From: an uncultured Corynebacterium sp.
GTDB taxonomy: Bacteria > Actinomycetota > Actinomycetes > Mycobacteriales > Mycobacteriaceae
Length of the DNA stretch: 64,000 nt
Assembly (NCBI RefSeq): GCF_946221105.1
Contig: NZ_CAMICL010000007.1
Span: 9,879-73,878 of the forward strand
Direction: 5' to 3'
In this document: positions 26,374-36,265 of the stretch, one piece after another
Layout: every line of letters starts with the position of its first letter
How positions within the stretch are numbered: position 1 is the first letter of the stretch
Position numbers and translations under genes: made by a program
The notes under the pieces: model-generated
The model's input: only the letters and a program-made list of their open reading frames with translations
Told to the model about the DNA's origin: nothing
The model's database searches: none

Positions 26374-26401
26374 GGACAACCTCCTCGTAAAAGTACGCAA
26401 A

Positions 26402-26413
26402 ACTTACGTAAGT
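26402..26413. promoter_or_regulatory. Perfect palindrome ACTTACGTAAGT upstream of gtrA-like gene
   Basis: A 12-bp perfect palindrome in the 60-bp gap between dapC and the GtrA gene, 28 bp before the GTG. Candidate operator for a dimeric repressor; no family can be assigned. Confidence 0.45.
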
Positions 26414-26433
26414 GTAGTCCCGGGAGGTCGAAG

Positions 26434-27534
26434 TTAAGAAACCAGGCGCCTAGCGGCTTCGGCGATGCGCTCGTCGGTGGCCGTCAGCGAGATGCGCACG
26501 TGGTTCGCGCCGGCGGGCCCGTAGAAGTGGCCTGGAGCTGCGAGGATGCCGCGTTCTGCGAGCCAGTCCAAGCTTTCGCGGGAGCTCATCGCTTCTCGAC
26601 GGCACCAAAGGTACAACCCGGCATCAGAGTCGTCGATAGTAAAGCCCGCCTCCGGCAGCGCCTTCATGAGTTCGACGCGGCGCATGGCGTAGGTGGAGCG
26701 CTGCATCTCCTCGTGCATGTCGTCGCCGAGGGCGGCGACCATGGCGGCCTGGATGGGACCTGGCACGATGAGGCCGGAGTGCTTGCGCACCAGCAGCAGC
26801 TCCTGCACCAGCGCTTCGTCGCCGGAGATGGTGCCGGCGCGGTAGGACGCCAGGTTGGACGTCTTCGACAGCGAGTGCAGGGCAAGCAGCCCGGTGTTGT
26901 CGCCGCCGGTGACGGACGGGTGCAGGATCGACACCGGCTCGGCGGACCAGCCGAGGTAGAGGTAGCACTCGTCAGAGGCGATGATCGCACCGGTGTCGCG
27001 GGAGAACTCCACCCAGGCGCGCAGCTCGTCCGCGGACGCCACTGCCCCGGTCGGGTTCGACGGGGAGTTGACGAACACCAAGGCGGCGTCGCGCGGGGCG
27101 GCCGCGGGGTCGTCGCAACGCACGACCTCGCAGTCGGCCATGAGCGCGCCGACCTCGTAGGTGGGGTACGCGACCTCCGGGATGACCACCTTCGCGCCGC
27201 GCAGACCCAAAAGCGTGGGCAGCCACGCCACGGCCTCCTTCAGGCCGATCACGGGCAGCACGGAGCGCTCATTCAGCCCGGCGATGCCGAAACGGCGCGC
27301 AAGCGACGAGACGATCGTGGCGCGCAGCTCGGGCGTGCCGGCCGTCTGCGGGTAGCCGGGGGCCGCGGCGGCCTCGGTCAGCGCGAGTTGGATCGACGGC
27401 GCGACCGGGTCGACGGGGCCGCCGACGGACAGGTCGATCAGCCCGCCTTCGTGTGCGGCCGCACGCTCGCGCACGTCCGCGATGGTGTCCCAGGGAAAAT
27501 CCGGCAGTCGCGATCCGAGTGGAGTGCGAGCCAA
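26434..27534 (-). CDS. dapC: Succinyldiaminopimelate transaminase
   Basis: PLP-dependent class I/II aminotransferase, third enzyme of the succinylase lysine route. 366 residues, the usual DapC length. SPSNPTGAV, ASDECYLYLGW and HSLSKTSNLASYRAG (with the PLP lysine) are diagnostic. The start is TTG at 27534, 4 bp after the fdxC stop; the longer frame covers fdxC and is false. The fdxC-dapC pairing is conserved in mycobacteria and corynebacteria. Confidence 0.93.
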   Translation of the reverse strand: MARTPLGSRLPDFPWDTIADVRERAAAHEGGLIDLSVGGPVDPVAPSIQLALTEAAAAPGYPQTAGTPELRATIVSSLARRFGIAGLNERSVLPVIGLKEAVAWLPTLLGLRGAKVVIPEVAYPTYEVGALMADCEVVRCDDPAAAPRDAALVFVNSPSNPTGAVASADELRAWVEFSRDTGAIIASDECYLYLGWSAEPVSILHPSVTGGDNTGLLALHSLSKTSNLASYRAGTISGDEALVQELLLVRKHSGLIVPGPIQAAMVAALGDDMHEEMQRSTYAMRRVELMKALPEAGFTIDDSDAGLYLWCRREAMSSRESLDWLAERGILAAPGHFYGPAGANHVRISLTATDERIAEAARRLVS

Positions 27535-27538
27535 GGGC

Positions 27539-27862
27539 CTAGTCCTGGTTCTGCGGCGGCAGGGCGGCCACGAACGGGTGGTCGAAGTCCTGCGGGCCGG
27601 TCTTGGCGGCGCCGCCCGGGGAGCCGAGCTCGTCGAAGAAGCCGACGTTGGCGTCGTAGTACTCGCTCCACTCGTCGGGGGTGTCGTCCTCGTAGAAGAT
27701 GGCCTCGACCGGGCATGCCGGCTCGCAGGCGCCGCAGTCGACGCACTCGTCGGGGTGGATGTAGAGCATGCGCTTGCCCTCGTAGATGCAGTCAACGGGG
27801 CATTCTTCGACACAGCTGCGGTCCAGGATATCGACGCACGGTTGAGCAATCACGTAAGTCAT
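27539..27862 (-). CDS. fdxC: 7Fe ferredoxin
   Basis: 107-residue electron carrier. Cysteines 9, 17 and 50 fit a 3Fe-4S cluster; 21, 40, 43 and 46 fit a 4Fe-4S cluster; Cys25 corresponds to the free cysteine of the Azotobacter 7Fe ferredoxin. The C-terminal extension of about 50 residues is typical of actinobacterial FdxC. A TACTGT hexamer 5 nt before the ATG may be a leaderless -10, inside the end of the upstream membrane gene. First gene of the fdxC-dapC pair. Confidence 0.94.
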   Translation of the reverse strand: MTYVIAQPCVDILDRSCVEECPVDCIYEGKRMLYIHPDECVDCGACEPACPVEAIFYEDDTPDEWSEYYDANVGFFDELGSPGGAAKTGPQDFDHPFVAALPPQNQD

Positions 27863-27875
27863 GGCAAACAGTATG

Positions 27876-28199
27876 TCACTTCGAACGAATCATGGGCCAA
27901 ACGCCACCCACTATGCCGGCAACAAAGAGCACCAGCGACCAGCCGGTTGGCGGGAGCACGGCCAGTGAAATGAAAAACGCGCACCCCCACACCCCCAGCG
28001 GCGCGAGCGCCCAGGTGTCCGACCACAGCCGCGCTGTCTTCGTCAGCACCGCGTTGAACAGCAGCGCCACAACCGCCCAAATCCAGTTGAGGTAGACCAC
28101 CTCCAGTACGAGCGAGACCAGCGCGCCAACGCTGAGCCACACCAGCCCGGCGACCGCTTCGCCGCGGGAGAAGTCGTCGCGCACTGCGGGTCGTGTCAT
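27876..28199 (-). CDS. Small integral membrane protein of unknown function
   Basis: 107 residues. After a short N-terminus (MTRPAVRDDFSRGEAV) come four hydrophobic segments: AGLVWLSVGALVSLVLEVVYL, WIWAVVALLFNAVLT, ALAPLGVWGCAFFISLAVL and WSLVLFVAGIVGGVWPMI. There is no recognised domain. It overlaps the mshB stop by 4 bp (ATGA), so it is translated with mshB, and ends 13 bp before fdxC. Similar small membrane proteins follow mshB in related genomes. Confidence 0.8.
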   Translation of the reverse strand: MTRPAVRDDFSRGEAVAGLVWLSVGALVSLVLEVVYLNWIWAVVALLFNAVLTKTARLWSDTWALAPLGVWGCAFFISLAVLPPTGWSLVLFVAGIVGGVWPMIRSK

Positions 28200-29068
28200 C
28201 GCGCGATCCCGGCGAGCAGCGAAGTGCCGTCGTGAAGCGGAAGCCCCGCGCCCAGCTGGTAGTGCTCGACGCGCTGGATCGGCTGGATGATCAGGTTGGA
28301 CAGCGCGTAGTACACCACCGGACCGGCGGCGAGCGCGGCGTGCGGGTTGACGTCGGTGGTGCGCCCGTCCGCGATCCACAGCTGCGTGGCGTGCGCGCGC
28401 ATCGCCTCGACCTTGGCGCTGTAGGCGGCGTCGTTGAGCTCGACGCGGATATCGGAGGTGTCCACACCGTCGAGCTCGCCGTCTTCGGGCAGGCGCCAGC
28501 CCTCGGGGGCCTCGGCGGGCATGAGTGCGGCGGTCTCCTCGGCCAGGCGCACCACCCACATGATGCGCGGGACCTCCACACGCTCGGCGGCGGCGTGGGT
28601 GATCTCGTGGGCGCGGATATGGTCCGGGTGGCCGTAGCCGCCGTCGGGGCCGTAAGTGAGCACAAGGTGCGGCTTTTCTGCTTCGAAGATGGCAGCAAGC
28701 TTCTCGACGGCCACGTCACCCGAATTCACAAACGCCCGCGGATTTTTACTCGCCGGCGATCCCGCCATACCGGAATCGCGGAAGCAACCGGCGCCGCCGA
28801 GGAACTGCCCGCGCGCGCCGATCGCGTCTAAGGAGCGCTGCAGCTCCTGGATGCGGAAACCCCCGAGCTGGTCCGCTTCGTCCACCACGAGGTGCTGGTA
28901 GGGCTCGCCGATGACCTCGCCTTCCTCGCCGAGGGTGCAGGTGACCACCAGCACGTCCGCGCCACGGCCGGAGAGGTCTGCAAGGGCGCCGGCGGTGGTG
29001 ATCGCCTCGTCGTCCGGGTGGGCGTGCACGGCGACTACGCGGTAGCCGGAAAGGTCTCGAACGGTCAT
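28196..29068 (-). CDS. mshB: GlcNAc-Ins deacetylase of mycothiol synthesis
   Basis: Zinc hydrolase that removes acetate from 1-O-(2-acetamido-2-deoxy-glucopyranosyl)-myo-inositol, the second step to mycothiol. 290 residues. Metal site HAHPDDE (residues 15-21, His17 and Asp20 as ligand/base) and GYGHPDHIRAHE with the third ligand are intact. AGGAGGTTCC directly before ATG 29068 is a strong RBS. The start overlaps the lpqW stop by 4 bp. Only this mycothiol gene is in the window. Confidence 0.94.
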   Translation of the reverse strand: MTVRDLSGYRVVAVHAHPDDEAITTAGALADLSGRGADVLVVTCTLGEEGEVIGEPYQHLVVDEADQLGGFRIQELQRSLDAIGARGQFLGGAGCFRDSGMAGSPASKNPRAFVNSGDVAVEKLAAIFEAEKPHLVLTYGPDGGYGHPDHIRAHEITHAAAERVEVPRIMWVVRLAEETAALMPAEAPEGWRLPEDGELDGVDTSDIRVELNDAAYSAKVEAMRAHATQLWIADGRTTDVNPHAALAAGPVVYYALSNLIIQPIQRVEHYQLGAGLPLHDGTSLLAGIAR

Positions 29069-30747
29069 GGAACCTCCTGAATTCTTGGTCGCCGTTTCAC
29101 TGTATCGGCCAGCTTCCACGCGCCTGCCGACGACAACCCGCCGGGCCACTGCCCCGGCTGCGTGCCCGCCGCGCGCACCCCGCCCGCGGTGGCGGCCAGA
29201 CGGGTCTCGCGCAGCAGGGGCACCCAGAGCGCTTCTCGGTGCTCGATCGCCGCGACGCGTTCGGCCGCTGTTTCTGGCGGGATGTCGCCGGCAAGGATTG
29301 CTTTCGCCAGCTCGTCGCCAGCCACCGAACAGAAACCCGCGAGGTTGCCGGCGCGGCCGGTTTCTGCAGGGCAGGCGATGCGGCTGGCCAGCGTGTCTGC
29401 CGGGGTGTGGGCGGATGCGCCGTCGTTGCGCCAGTGCACCACGACGTCCACCTCGCCCGCTGGCAGGCTGCGCGCGGCGATGGCGGGCAGCTCGTTGGCC
29501 ACGATGCGGGCGGGCACGTCGGCGTTGTTTAAAACGTCGACAAGCGAACGCGCGGCCGCCGTGGCGGCCGGGTCCGCCGCGTCGGCGGCGACGCGCAGCA
29601 CCTTGCCGTCGGCGGCGAGGGCGTGCAGCAGTGCCAGCGAACCGGGCTCGGTCGGTGCCGCGGCGGCCACGTTGGTGCTGCGGCGGGCGGCGATGTGGGC
29701 GAGCAGGGGGACGTCGATAAGCGAACGCACCTCGGCGCGCGCCTGCGCCGAAAGCCCGCTGGTGGCGGAAAGTGTGACGCCCAAGGTGCGGTCGCCCCGG
29801 AACGTGCGGGTGTCCACGTCCGGGATCAGCCCGAGCACGTCCGCGGTGGTGTCCTGCGGCACCATGTCCACGAACGCGAGCTGGCCGCTGCGCAGCTGAT
29901 CCGCCACTTGGGTGGTGTCGCGCGCCGCGGCGAGGGTGAGGATGTCGATCGGCGCCGGGTCCGGCCCCCAGAACCTGTCGTTGCGGTTCAGGGTGACGGT
30001 GCCGTGCGCCCGGTCCACGCTGCGCACCAAGTAACGGCCCGCTGATGCCGGGACGGTGTTGCGCAACGCGTAGGCGAAATCGGCGGCGTCCGCGGCGAGC
30101 AGGTGCGACGGCAACAGGTGGCGGAACAGCACCCGCCAGTCCCCCACCGGCTGCGCGAAATCCACGTCCACGACCTTGCCGCCGGGCCCGCTGACGCGCA
30201 CATTGGACACCGCACGGTACGCGGCCGGGTCCACCACACCGGCGGTTTGTGTCATTCCGCGCCACAGGTAGGCGAAGTCCGAGCCGGTGATCGGGGTGCC
30301 GTCGGACCACTGGGCGTTCGGCGCGATGACGTAGCGGACCGTGAACGCGTCCGGCGACGTCGGCAGCACCGACGCGCCGACGAGCAGGTTCGGGTCCTTC
30401 GTGCCGTCCTCCTGGAAGGCGCTGGGCAGCACAAGGTCGGCGATGCCGCGCACCACGGCGGATTCGTCGCCGACCAAGTGCGGGTTGAACCCCGCGCGCA
30501 CCTGGTCGATGCCGATTTGGGCCTGCGGGCGGCCGTTGGCCGGCTCTTGGCCGGTGCCTTGTTCGTCGGCGTCGGCGTTGTCAGCGTCGTTGCTGCCGGC
30601 GTCGTGCTCTGACGCGGCATCGGGGCGGTCCTCCGGCTCCACCAGCGGCGGCGGGCCCGGGTTGGCCGCGCAGGACGCTGCGAGGCAGAGCACGGAAAGC
30701 GCCGCCGCAGCACGGGTGGCTGGGCGGCGCGTTCTACTTGGGTGCAT
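29065..30747 (-). CDS. lpqW: LpqW-type lipoprotein, family 5 substrate-binding fold
   Basis: 560 residues with lipobox LAASC after a signal helix, then a D/A/N-rich linker and a domain related to oligopeptide-binding proteins (DGTPITGSDFAYLWRGM; LNRNDRFWGP). No ABC transporter genes accompany it. Instead it lies between typA and mshB, as Rv1166 (LpqW) does in M. tuberculosis. LpqW in mycobacteria and its corynebacterial ortholog affect phosphatidylinositol mannoside/lipomannan synthesis, so a regulatory role at the membrane is more likely than peptide uptake. Leaderless start. Contains two copies of the window-wide motif (29535, 29712). Confidence 0.85.
   Translation of the reverse strand: MHPSRTRRPATRAAAALSVLCLAASCAANPGPPPLVEPEDRPDAASEHDAGSNDADNADADEQGTGQEPANGRPQAQIGIDQVRAGFNPHLVGDESAVVRGIADLVLPSAFQEDGTKDPNLLVGASVLPTSPDAFTVRYVIAPNAQWSDGTPITGSDFAYLWRGMTQTAGVVDPAAYRAVSNVRVSGPGGKVVDVDFAQPVGDWRVLFRHLLPSHLLAADAADFAYALRNTVPASAGRYLVRSVDRAHGTVTLNRNDRFWGPDPAPIDILTLAAARDTTQVADQLRSGQLAFVDMVPQDTTADVLGLIPDVDTRTFRGDRTLGVTLSATSGLSAQARAEVRSLIDVPLLAHIAARRSTNVAAAAPTEPGSLALLHALAADGKVLRVAADAADPAATAAARSLVDVLNNADVPARIVANELPAIAARSLPAGEVDVVVHWRNDGASAHTPADTLASRIACPAETGRAGNLAGFCSVAGDELAKAILAGDIPPETAAERVAAIEHREALWVPLLRETRLAATAGGVRAAGTQPGQWPGGLSSAGAWKLADTVKRRPRIQEVP
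29535..29548 (-). repeat. Window-wide motif variant (TTCGCTTGTCGACG)
   Basis: One-base variant (G for A) of the core, sense in lpqW, read as S-L-V-D. Confidence 0.6.
29712..29725 (-). repeat. Window-wide motif copy 4 (TTCGCTTATCGACG)
   Basis: Exact core, sense in lpqW, read as S-L-I-D; 177 bp from the variant copy in the same orientation. Confidence 0.75.
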
Positions 30748-30758
30748 GGAAGAACAGG

Positions 30759-32675
<1,917 letters not shown>

Positions 32676-32806
32676 AGAGATAGGTCCTTTGCGTTGGCGG
32701 AAATAACGCCTAAACGATACTCCCGCCTGCGCTGAATCGCATTATCCCGCCAGCGAACCGCAGCCTGCGCGCGCGCACGGTTCCCACAGTAATATCCCAG
32801 TTCGGC

Positions 32807-32834
32807 TTGACGTTGTTACGGATGTGACTAATGT
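32807..32834 (+). promoter_or_regulatory. Promoter TTGACG-16-TAATGT of the secreted-protein gene
   Basis: -35 TTGACG (32807-32812), 16-bp spacer and -10 TAATGT (32829-32834). The -10 is followed by 7 nt and GTG 32842, again a leaderless start, and selects this GTG over the one at 32824. Confidence 0.7.
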
Positions 32835-32841
32835 GGCGCAA

Positions 32842-33513
32842 GTGCACAACTATCTTTCACTCTCCAGGACCGTCGTTGCGGCGGTGTGCGCTGCCGGTTT
32901 GTTGGTGACCGGAGGCGTCGCTAAGCACACCGCTTCTGCGCAGTCCTCTTTCCTCGACCCGCTGGGCCGGCCCACGCCCGAGACTGTCGCGCGCGTCAAC
33001 GCGTTCGCGGACCAGCCTCACGTCCCGCCGAAGGTGGGCAACGCGCTGCGCACCGCGGTGCAGTTCTACGCGGGCGGCGACGAGATCGGCGGCCCGCCAC
33101 TGCCTGCCGACGCCCCACGGTTCACCCAGTTCTACTGGCCCACAGTCTCCGGCAACTGCATCGGCGAGGGACTGCACTCCACCGCCTCCGCGATCGCGGT
33201 GCCAGGCCCTGCCCAGTCCCCCGCCCCGGGCGCGAAGGCCGGCCAGACCACGTTCGTCTTCACAGCACTGGGCACCCCGGCCGCGGCGAAGGAGCAGGGC
33301 CAGATGAAGGTGTACTGGATCAACCTGGGCAATTTCCGCACCGGCGTAACGCCGTTGAGCAATAACGGGATTAACCCAACAGGACCGGCCACCCTGTCTG
33401 CGACCGCGGATACGGGCTCCGGGCGGGTTCTGGCAGTCGTTGACGGGAGTGTGCGCACCGTCGACAAGCTCTGCCCCTTCGCACCGACCGCCGCATCTAT
33501 TGACGTGAGGTAA
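32842..33513 (+). CDS. Secreted protein of unknown function
   Basis: 223 residues from GTG 32842. A Sec signal peptide (LSRTVVAAVCAAGLLVTGGVA, cleavage near TASAQ) leads to a mature region with FYWPTVSGNCIGEGLHSTASAIAVPGP, QTTFVFTALGTP and a final SVRTVDKLCPFAP. Two cysteines may form one disulfide. The mature part looks all-beta. I recognise it as a type of exported protein common in corynebacteria and mycobacteria, but without a known function. The DUF402 gene follows after 3 bp, so they share a transcript. Confidence 0.82.
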   Translation: MHNYLSLSRTVVAAVCAAGLLVTGGVAKHTASAQSSFLDPLGRPTPETVARVNAFADQPHVPPKVGNALRTAVQFYAGGDEIGGPPLPADAPRFTQFYWPTVSGNCIGEGLHSTASAIAVPGPAQSPAPGAKAGQTTFVFTALGTPAAAKEQGQMKVYWINLGNFRTGVTPLSNNGINPTGPATLSATADTGSGRVLAVVDGSVRTVDKLCPFAPTAASIDVR

Positions 33514-33516
33514 CCA

Positions 33517-34053
33517 ATGGCCGCCGATCTACACCCCGTGAAGCAGGAGACGTTCGACACCGCAGCGAACATCAACACCGACCCGAAGGGGTTTCTGCGC
33601 GAGGTAGACACGTTCCACGTCACCGACTTCGGCCTGTACATGGGCCGCGGCGCCGACCACCCGGAGTTCGGCTACCTGGAGAGCTGGCTGCTTCCGGAAC
33701 TGGGGCTTCGCGCCAACATCTTCCACTACCGCGAGGGGGCGGAGCGCGCGCAGGACTTCTACTTCGACGTCGCCGACATCGACGTCGACGGCGAGGTGTG
33801 GAGCACCCGGGACCTCTACGTGGACCTGGTGTCGCTGACCGGCAACCCGATCGACGTACTGGACATCGACGAGCTCGCCGCCGCCACGTCTGCCGGCTAC
33901 ATCACCGCCGAGGACGCGGAGAAGGCTATCGACGTCACGCTGGCCGCCGTCGAAGGCATCACCCGCCACGGCGACGACGCCATGGAGTGGCTGCGCGCCC
34001 AGGGCATCGAGCTGACGTGGGCCGAGGACGTGGAGCTGACTCCGGTCGGGTAG
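33517..34053 (+). CDS. DUF402 domain protein
   Basis: 178 residues. FHVTDFGLYMGRGADHPEFGYLESWLLPELGLRANIFHYR and YFDVADIDVDG...WSTRDLYVDLVSL fit DUF402, a metal-binding beta-barrel found in FomD-type nucleoside diphosphate hydrolases and RNA-related proteins. The conserved D-x-x-x-D...E metal cluster is plausible (DVADIDVDGEVW). Cytosolic. Second gene of a two-gene unit with the secreted protein, closed by a strong terminator. Substrate unknown. Confidence 0.8.
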   Translation: MAADLHPVKQETFDTAANINTDPKGFLREVDTFHVTDFGLYMGRGADHPEFGYLESWLLPELGLRANIFHYREGAERAQDFYFDVADIDVDGEVWSTRDLYVDLVSLTGNPIDVLDIDELAAATSAGYITAEDAEKAIDVTLAAVEGITRHGDDAMEWLRAQGIELTWAEDVELTPVG

Positions 34054-34067
34054 TTCACCTCGCGTTC

Positions 34068-34100
34068 ACCCCATCCACCGCTTTGGTGGATGGGGTTTTT
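34068..34100 (+). terminator. Strong rho-independent terminator
   Basis: 12-bp perfect stem (34068-34079 with 34085-34096), 5-nt loop GCTTT, and a run of five T. Ends the secreted protein-DUF402 unit. Confidence 0.9.
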
Positions 34101-34108
34101 GCGTGCCA

Positions 34109-34134
34109 TGAATATCATTCACATTTTCTATAGT
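34109..34134 (+). promoter_or_regulatory. Inverted repeat TGAATATCATTCA with -10-like TATAGT
   Basis: TGAAT-ATC-ATTCA (34109-34121) is a perfect inverted repeat just upstream of TATAGT (34129-34134). If active, it starts a transcript with a leader of nearly 290 nt. The repeat resembles metal-regulator (Fur/Zur-type) sites only loosely. Confidence 0.4.
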
Positions 34135-34249
34135 TCAGCAGCTTTCTTTGCCAGCACCCGATCAGCATCCTGAAGTTCCTTTTTGCCAGACCATTCGGAT
34201 TAGCTGGAAACCCACTGGGCATAAAACGCAAAATACTTTCCTAAAACAA

Positions 34250-34265
34250 TGTGAACTAGGCGACA
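34250..34265 (+). promoter_or_regulatory. GlxR-like binding site
   Basis: TGTGAACTAGGCGACA matches 10 of the 12 defined positions of the GlxR/CRP consensus TGTGANNTANNTCACA. Suggests cAMP-type carbon control of the peptide transporter operon. Confidence 0.45.
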
Positions 34266-34427
34266 CGTGCGGTAGGTTGTGTTCAACCTGATTCACGTCG
34301 TGTTTACCGAAGGGTGTTGTGCGAACCGTGTGCAGGGGCCGCCGGAAATTCCACCGGCACCATTGCCCGCCTTGGGCAACCGTCGCAAAGCAATCTGCGC
34401 ACGGACGACTTACGAAAGGAACTGACC

Positions 34428-36134
34428 ATGAGCAAACGCCTCCGCGTCGCGGCTCTCGCCGGCCTCTCCTCCATCTCCCTCGTCCTCGCCTCCTGCTCCT
34501 CGGACGGAAACTCCGAGGGCACGGCCGCAGGTGGCGGCCAGGACACCGCAAACACCAAGGCCGAAAAATCCGGTGACAACGGCGATCAGCTCGAGGTCAA
34601 CGCAGCGGGCGACTACAACCCGCTCGAGCGCGACCAGATCCAGGACGGCGGCGAGCTCACGCTCGCGATCACCGAGATCGCCGAGCAGCAGAACCTGTTC
34701 CACGCGAACATGAACCTCTACACCCGCTCGCTGTGGACGAAGTACAACCCGCAGCTTTCGCTTTTCGACGGCGACGGCACCTACCACCCGAACCCGGCCT
34801 ACCTCACCGACGTCAAGGATGAGACCGTCGACGGCAAGACCGTGGTCACCTACACCATCAACCCGGAGGCCAACTACAACGACGGCACCCCGATCGACTG
34901 GACCGCCTACGAGAACACCTGGAAGTTCAACAACGGCTCCAACCCGGAGGTGCAGGTCAACTCCACCGACGGCTACGAGCTGATCGAGTCCGTCGAGCGC
35001 GGCGCAGACGACAAGCAGGCAGTGGTCACCTTCAAGCAGGCGTACCCGTGGTGGGAAGGCCTCTTCGACTCCCTGGTCCCGCCGCAGGTCAAGGACGCCG
35101 ACACCTTCATGAACGCCTACCTCAAGCAGGTCCACCCCGAGTGGGGCGCAGGCCCGTTCAAGGTGGAAAACGTCGACTTCGAAGGCGGCACCGCAACCTT
35201 TGTGCCCAACGAGAACTGGTGGGGCGAAAAGCCGAAGCTGGACAAGATCACCTACCGCCAGATGGAAGACCAGGCATCCCTGAACGCCTTCCGCGCAGGT
35301 GAGCTCGACGCCACCGGCGTGGGCACCCGCGACCGCCTGGCCACCGCGAAGGAGATGGGCGATGCGGTGGAGATCCGCACCGCACTGCGTCCGTCCACCT
35401 TCCTCATGACCATCAACTCCACTGCGCCGGGCCTGGAGGACATCAAGGTGCGCGAGGCGATCATGCGCGGCGTGGACCGCGAGCAGCTCGCCGCCATCCG
35501 TTTCCAGGGCCTCGGCTACACCGAGGACCAGCCGGGTTCGTTCAACCTCTTCCAGACCCAGGACGGCTACGAGGACAACTTCGGCGAAGTCGTCCAGTAC
35601 GACCCGGAGAAGGCCAAGGAGCTGCTGAAGGAGGCCGGCTACGACGAGGCGAACCCGCTGTCCATCCGCTACGTCACCCTCGGCGACTCCCCGATGGTGC
35701 AGGCCACCACCTCCGCCCTGCAGGCGATGCTGCGCAACATCGGCATCGACGTCCAGGTGGAGGAACGCCCGAGCTCCGACTTCTCCAAGGTCACCGCTGA
35801 GCGCGACTTCGACCTGTTCATGTCCGGCTTCAGCTCCTCCGACCCGTTCGGTGTGGCGTACTTCGGCCAGATCTACGCCTCCGACTCCGAGCTGAACAAG
35901 TCCGGCACCGGCACGCCCGAGATGGACAAGCAGATCGAAGAGCTGCAGCAGATCCCGGACGCGGACGAGCAGATCAAGCGCGCCAACGAGCTGGAGAAGG
36001 AAGCCCTGAAGCAGTTCGGCATCATGCCGTACGCCAACGGCCCCGAGATCGTGGCCGTAAAGAAGGGCCTGGCCAACTACGGCGCTGCGTCCTTTGCAGT
36101 CCTGCCGATCGAGAACGTGGGCTGGGCAAAGTAA
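34428..36134 (+). CDS. Oligopeptide/dipeptide ABC transporter substrate-binding lipoprotein
   Basis: 568 residues from ATG 34428 with AAAGGA as RBS. Signal peptide and lipobox LVLASC, then an acidic linker and a family 5 binding-protein fold: NPQLSLF, YNDGTPIDWTAYENTWKFNNG, WGAGPFKVENVD, FVPNENWWGEKPKLDKITYR. It captures peptides or similar solutes for the permease genes that follow. A hairpin in the 131-bp gap after it should lower transcription of the permease genes, the usual way of making binding protein in excess. Confidence 0.92.
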   Translation: MSKRLRVAALAGLSSISLVLASCSSDGNSEGTAAGGGQDTANTKAEKSGDNGDQLEVNAAGDYNPLERDQIQDGGELTLAITEIAEQQNLFHANMNLYTRSLWTKYNPQLSLFDGDGTYHPNPAYLTDVKDETVDGKTVVTYTINPEANYNDGTPIDWTAYENTWKFNNGSNPEVQVNSTDGYELIESVERGADDKQAVVTFKQAYPWWEGLFDSLVPPQVKDADTFMNAYLKQVHPEWGAGPFKVENVDFEGGTATFVPNENWWGEKPKLDKITYRQMEDQASLNAFRAGELDATGVGTRDRLATAKEMGDAVEIRTALRPSTFLMTINSTAPGLEDIKVREAIMRGVDREQLAAIRFQGLGYTEDQPGSFNLFQTQDGYEDNFGEVVQYDPEKAKELLKEAGYDEANPLSIRYVTLGDSPMVQATTSALQAMLRNIGIDVQVEERPSSDFSKVTAERDFDLFMSGFSSSDPFGVAYFGQIYASDSELNKSGTGTPEMDKQIEELQQIPDADEQIKRANELEKEALKQFGIMPYANGPEIVAVKKGLANYGAASFAVLPIENVGWAK

Positions 36135-36173
36135 CCCCGCCTGCTACCTGGTGAAACACCCGCAATGAGGGTG

Positions 36174-36203
36174 AGCCCGCCCAGCGTGAGCACTGGGCGG
36201 GCT
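36174..36203 (+). terminator. Attenuating hairpin between binding protein and permease genes
   Basis: 11-bp stem (36174-36184 with 36193-36203), 8-nt loop and only two T behind it. Probably a partial terminator or mRNA stabiliser. Confidence 0.6.
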
Positions 36204-36265
36204 TCCGCACTTGCATCGCCGAATGACCTCCTGCACACCCGCTGACACCGGAACTGAGAGCGCAC

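Larger units (their letters stand above)
34101..34427. other. Long AT-richer intergenic leader before the peptide transporter operon
   Basis: The longest gene-free stretch in the window (327 bp). It holds an early promoter-like site (34109-34134), a GlxR-like box (34250-34265), and small hairpins: AGGTTG/CAACCT (about 34272-34287), a CCGG stem near 34335-34355, and TTGCCC/GGGCAA near 34363-34380. AAAGGA stands before the ATG at 34428. No ORF with a believable start is seen. Confidence 0.6.

Noticed and set aside
32676..32806. Search for a small gene or RNA between typA and the secreted protein
   Set aside because: No open frame with RBS and no stable hairpin with T-run; the stretch seems to hold only promoters.
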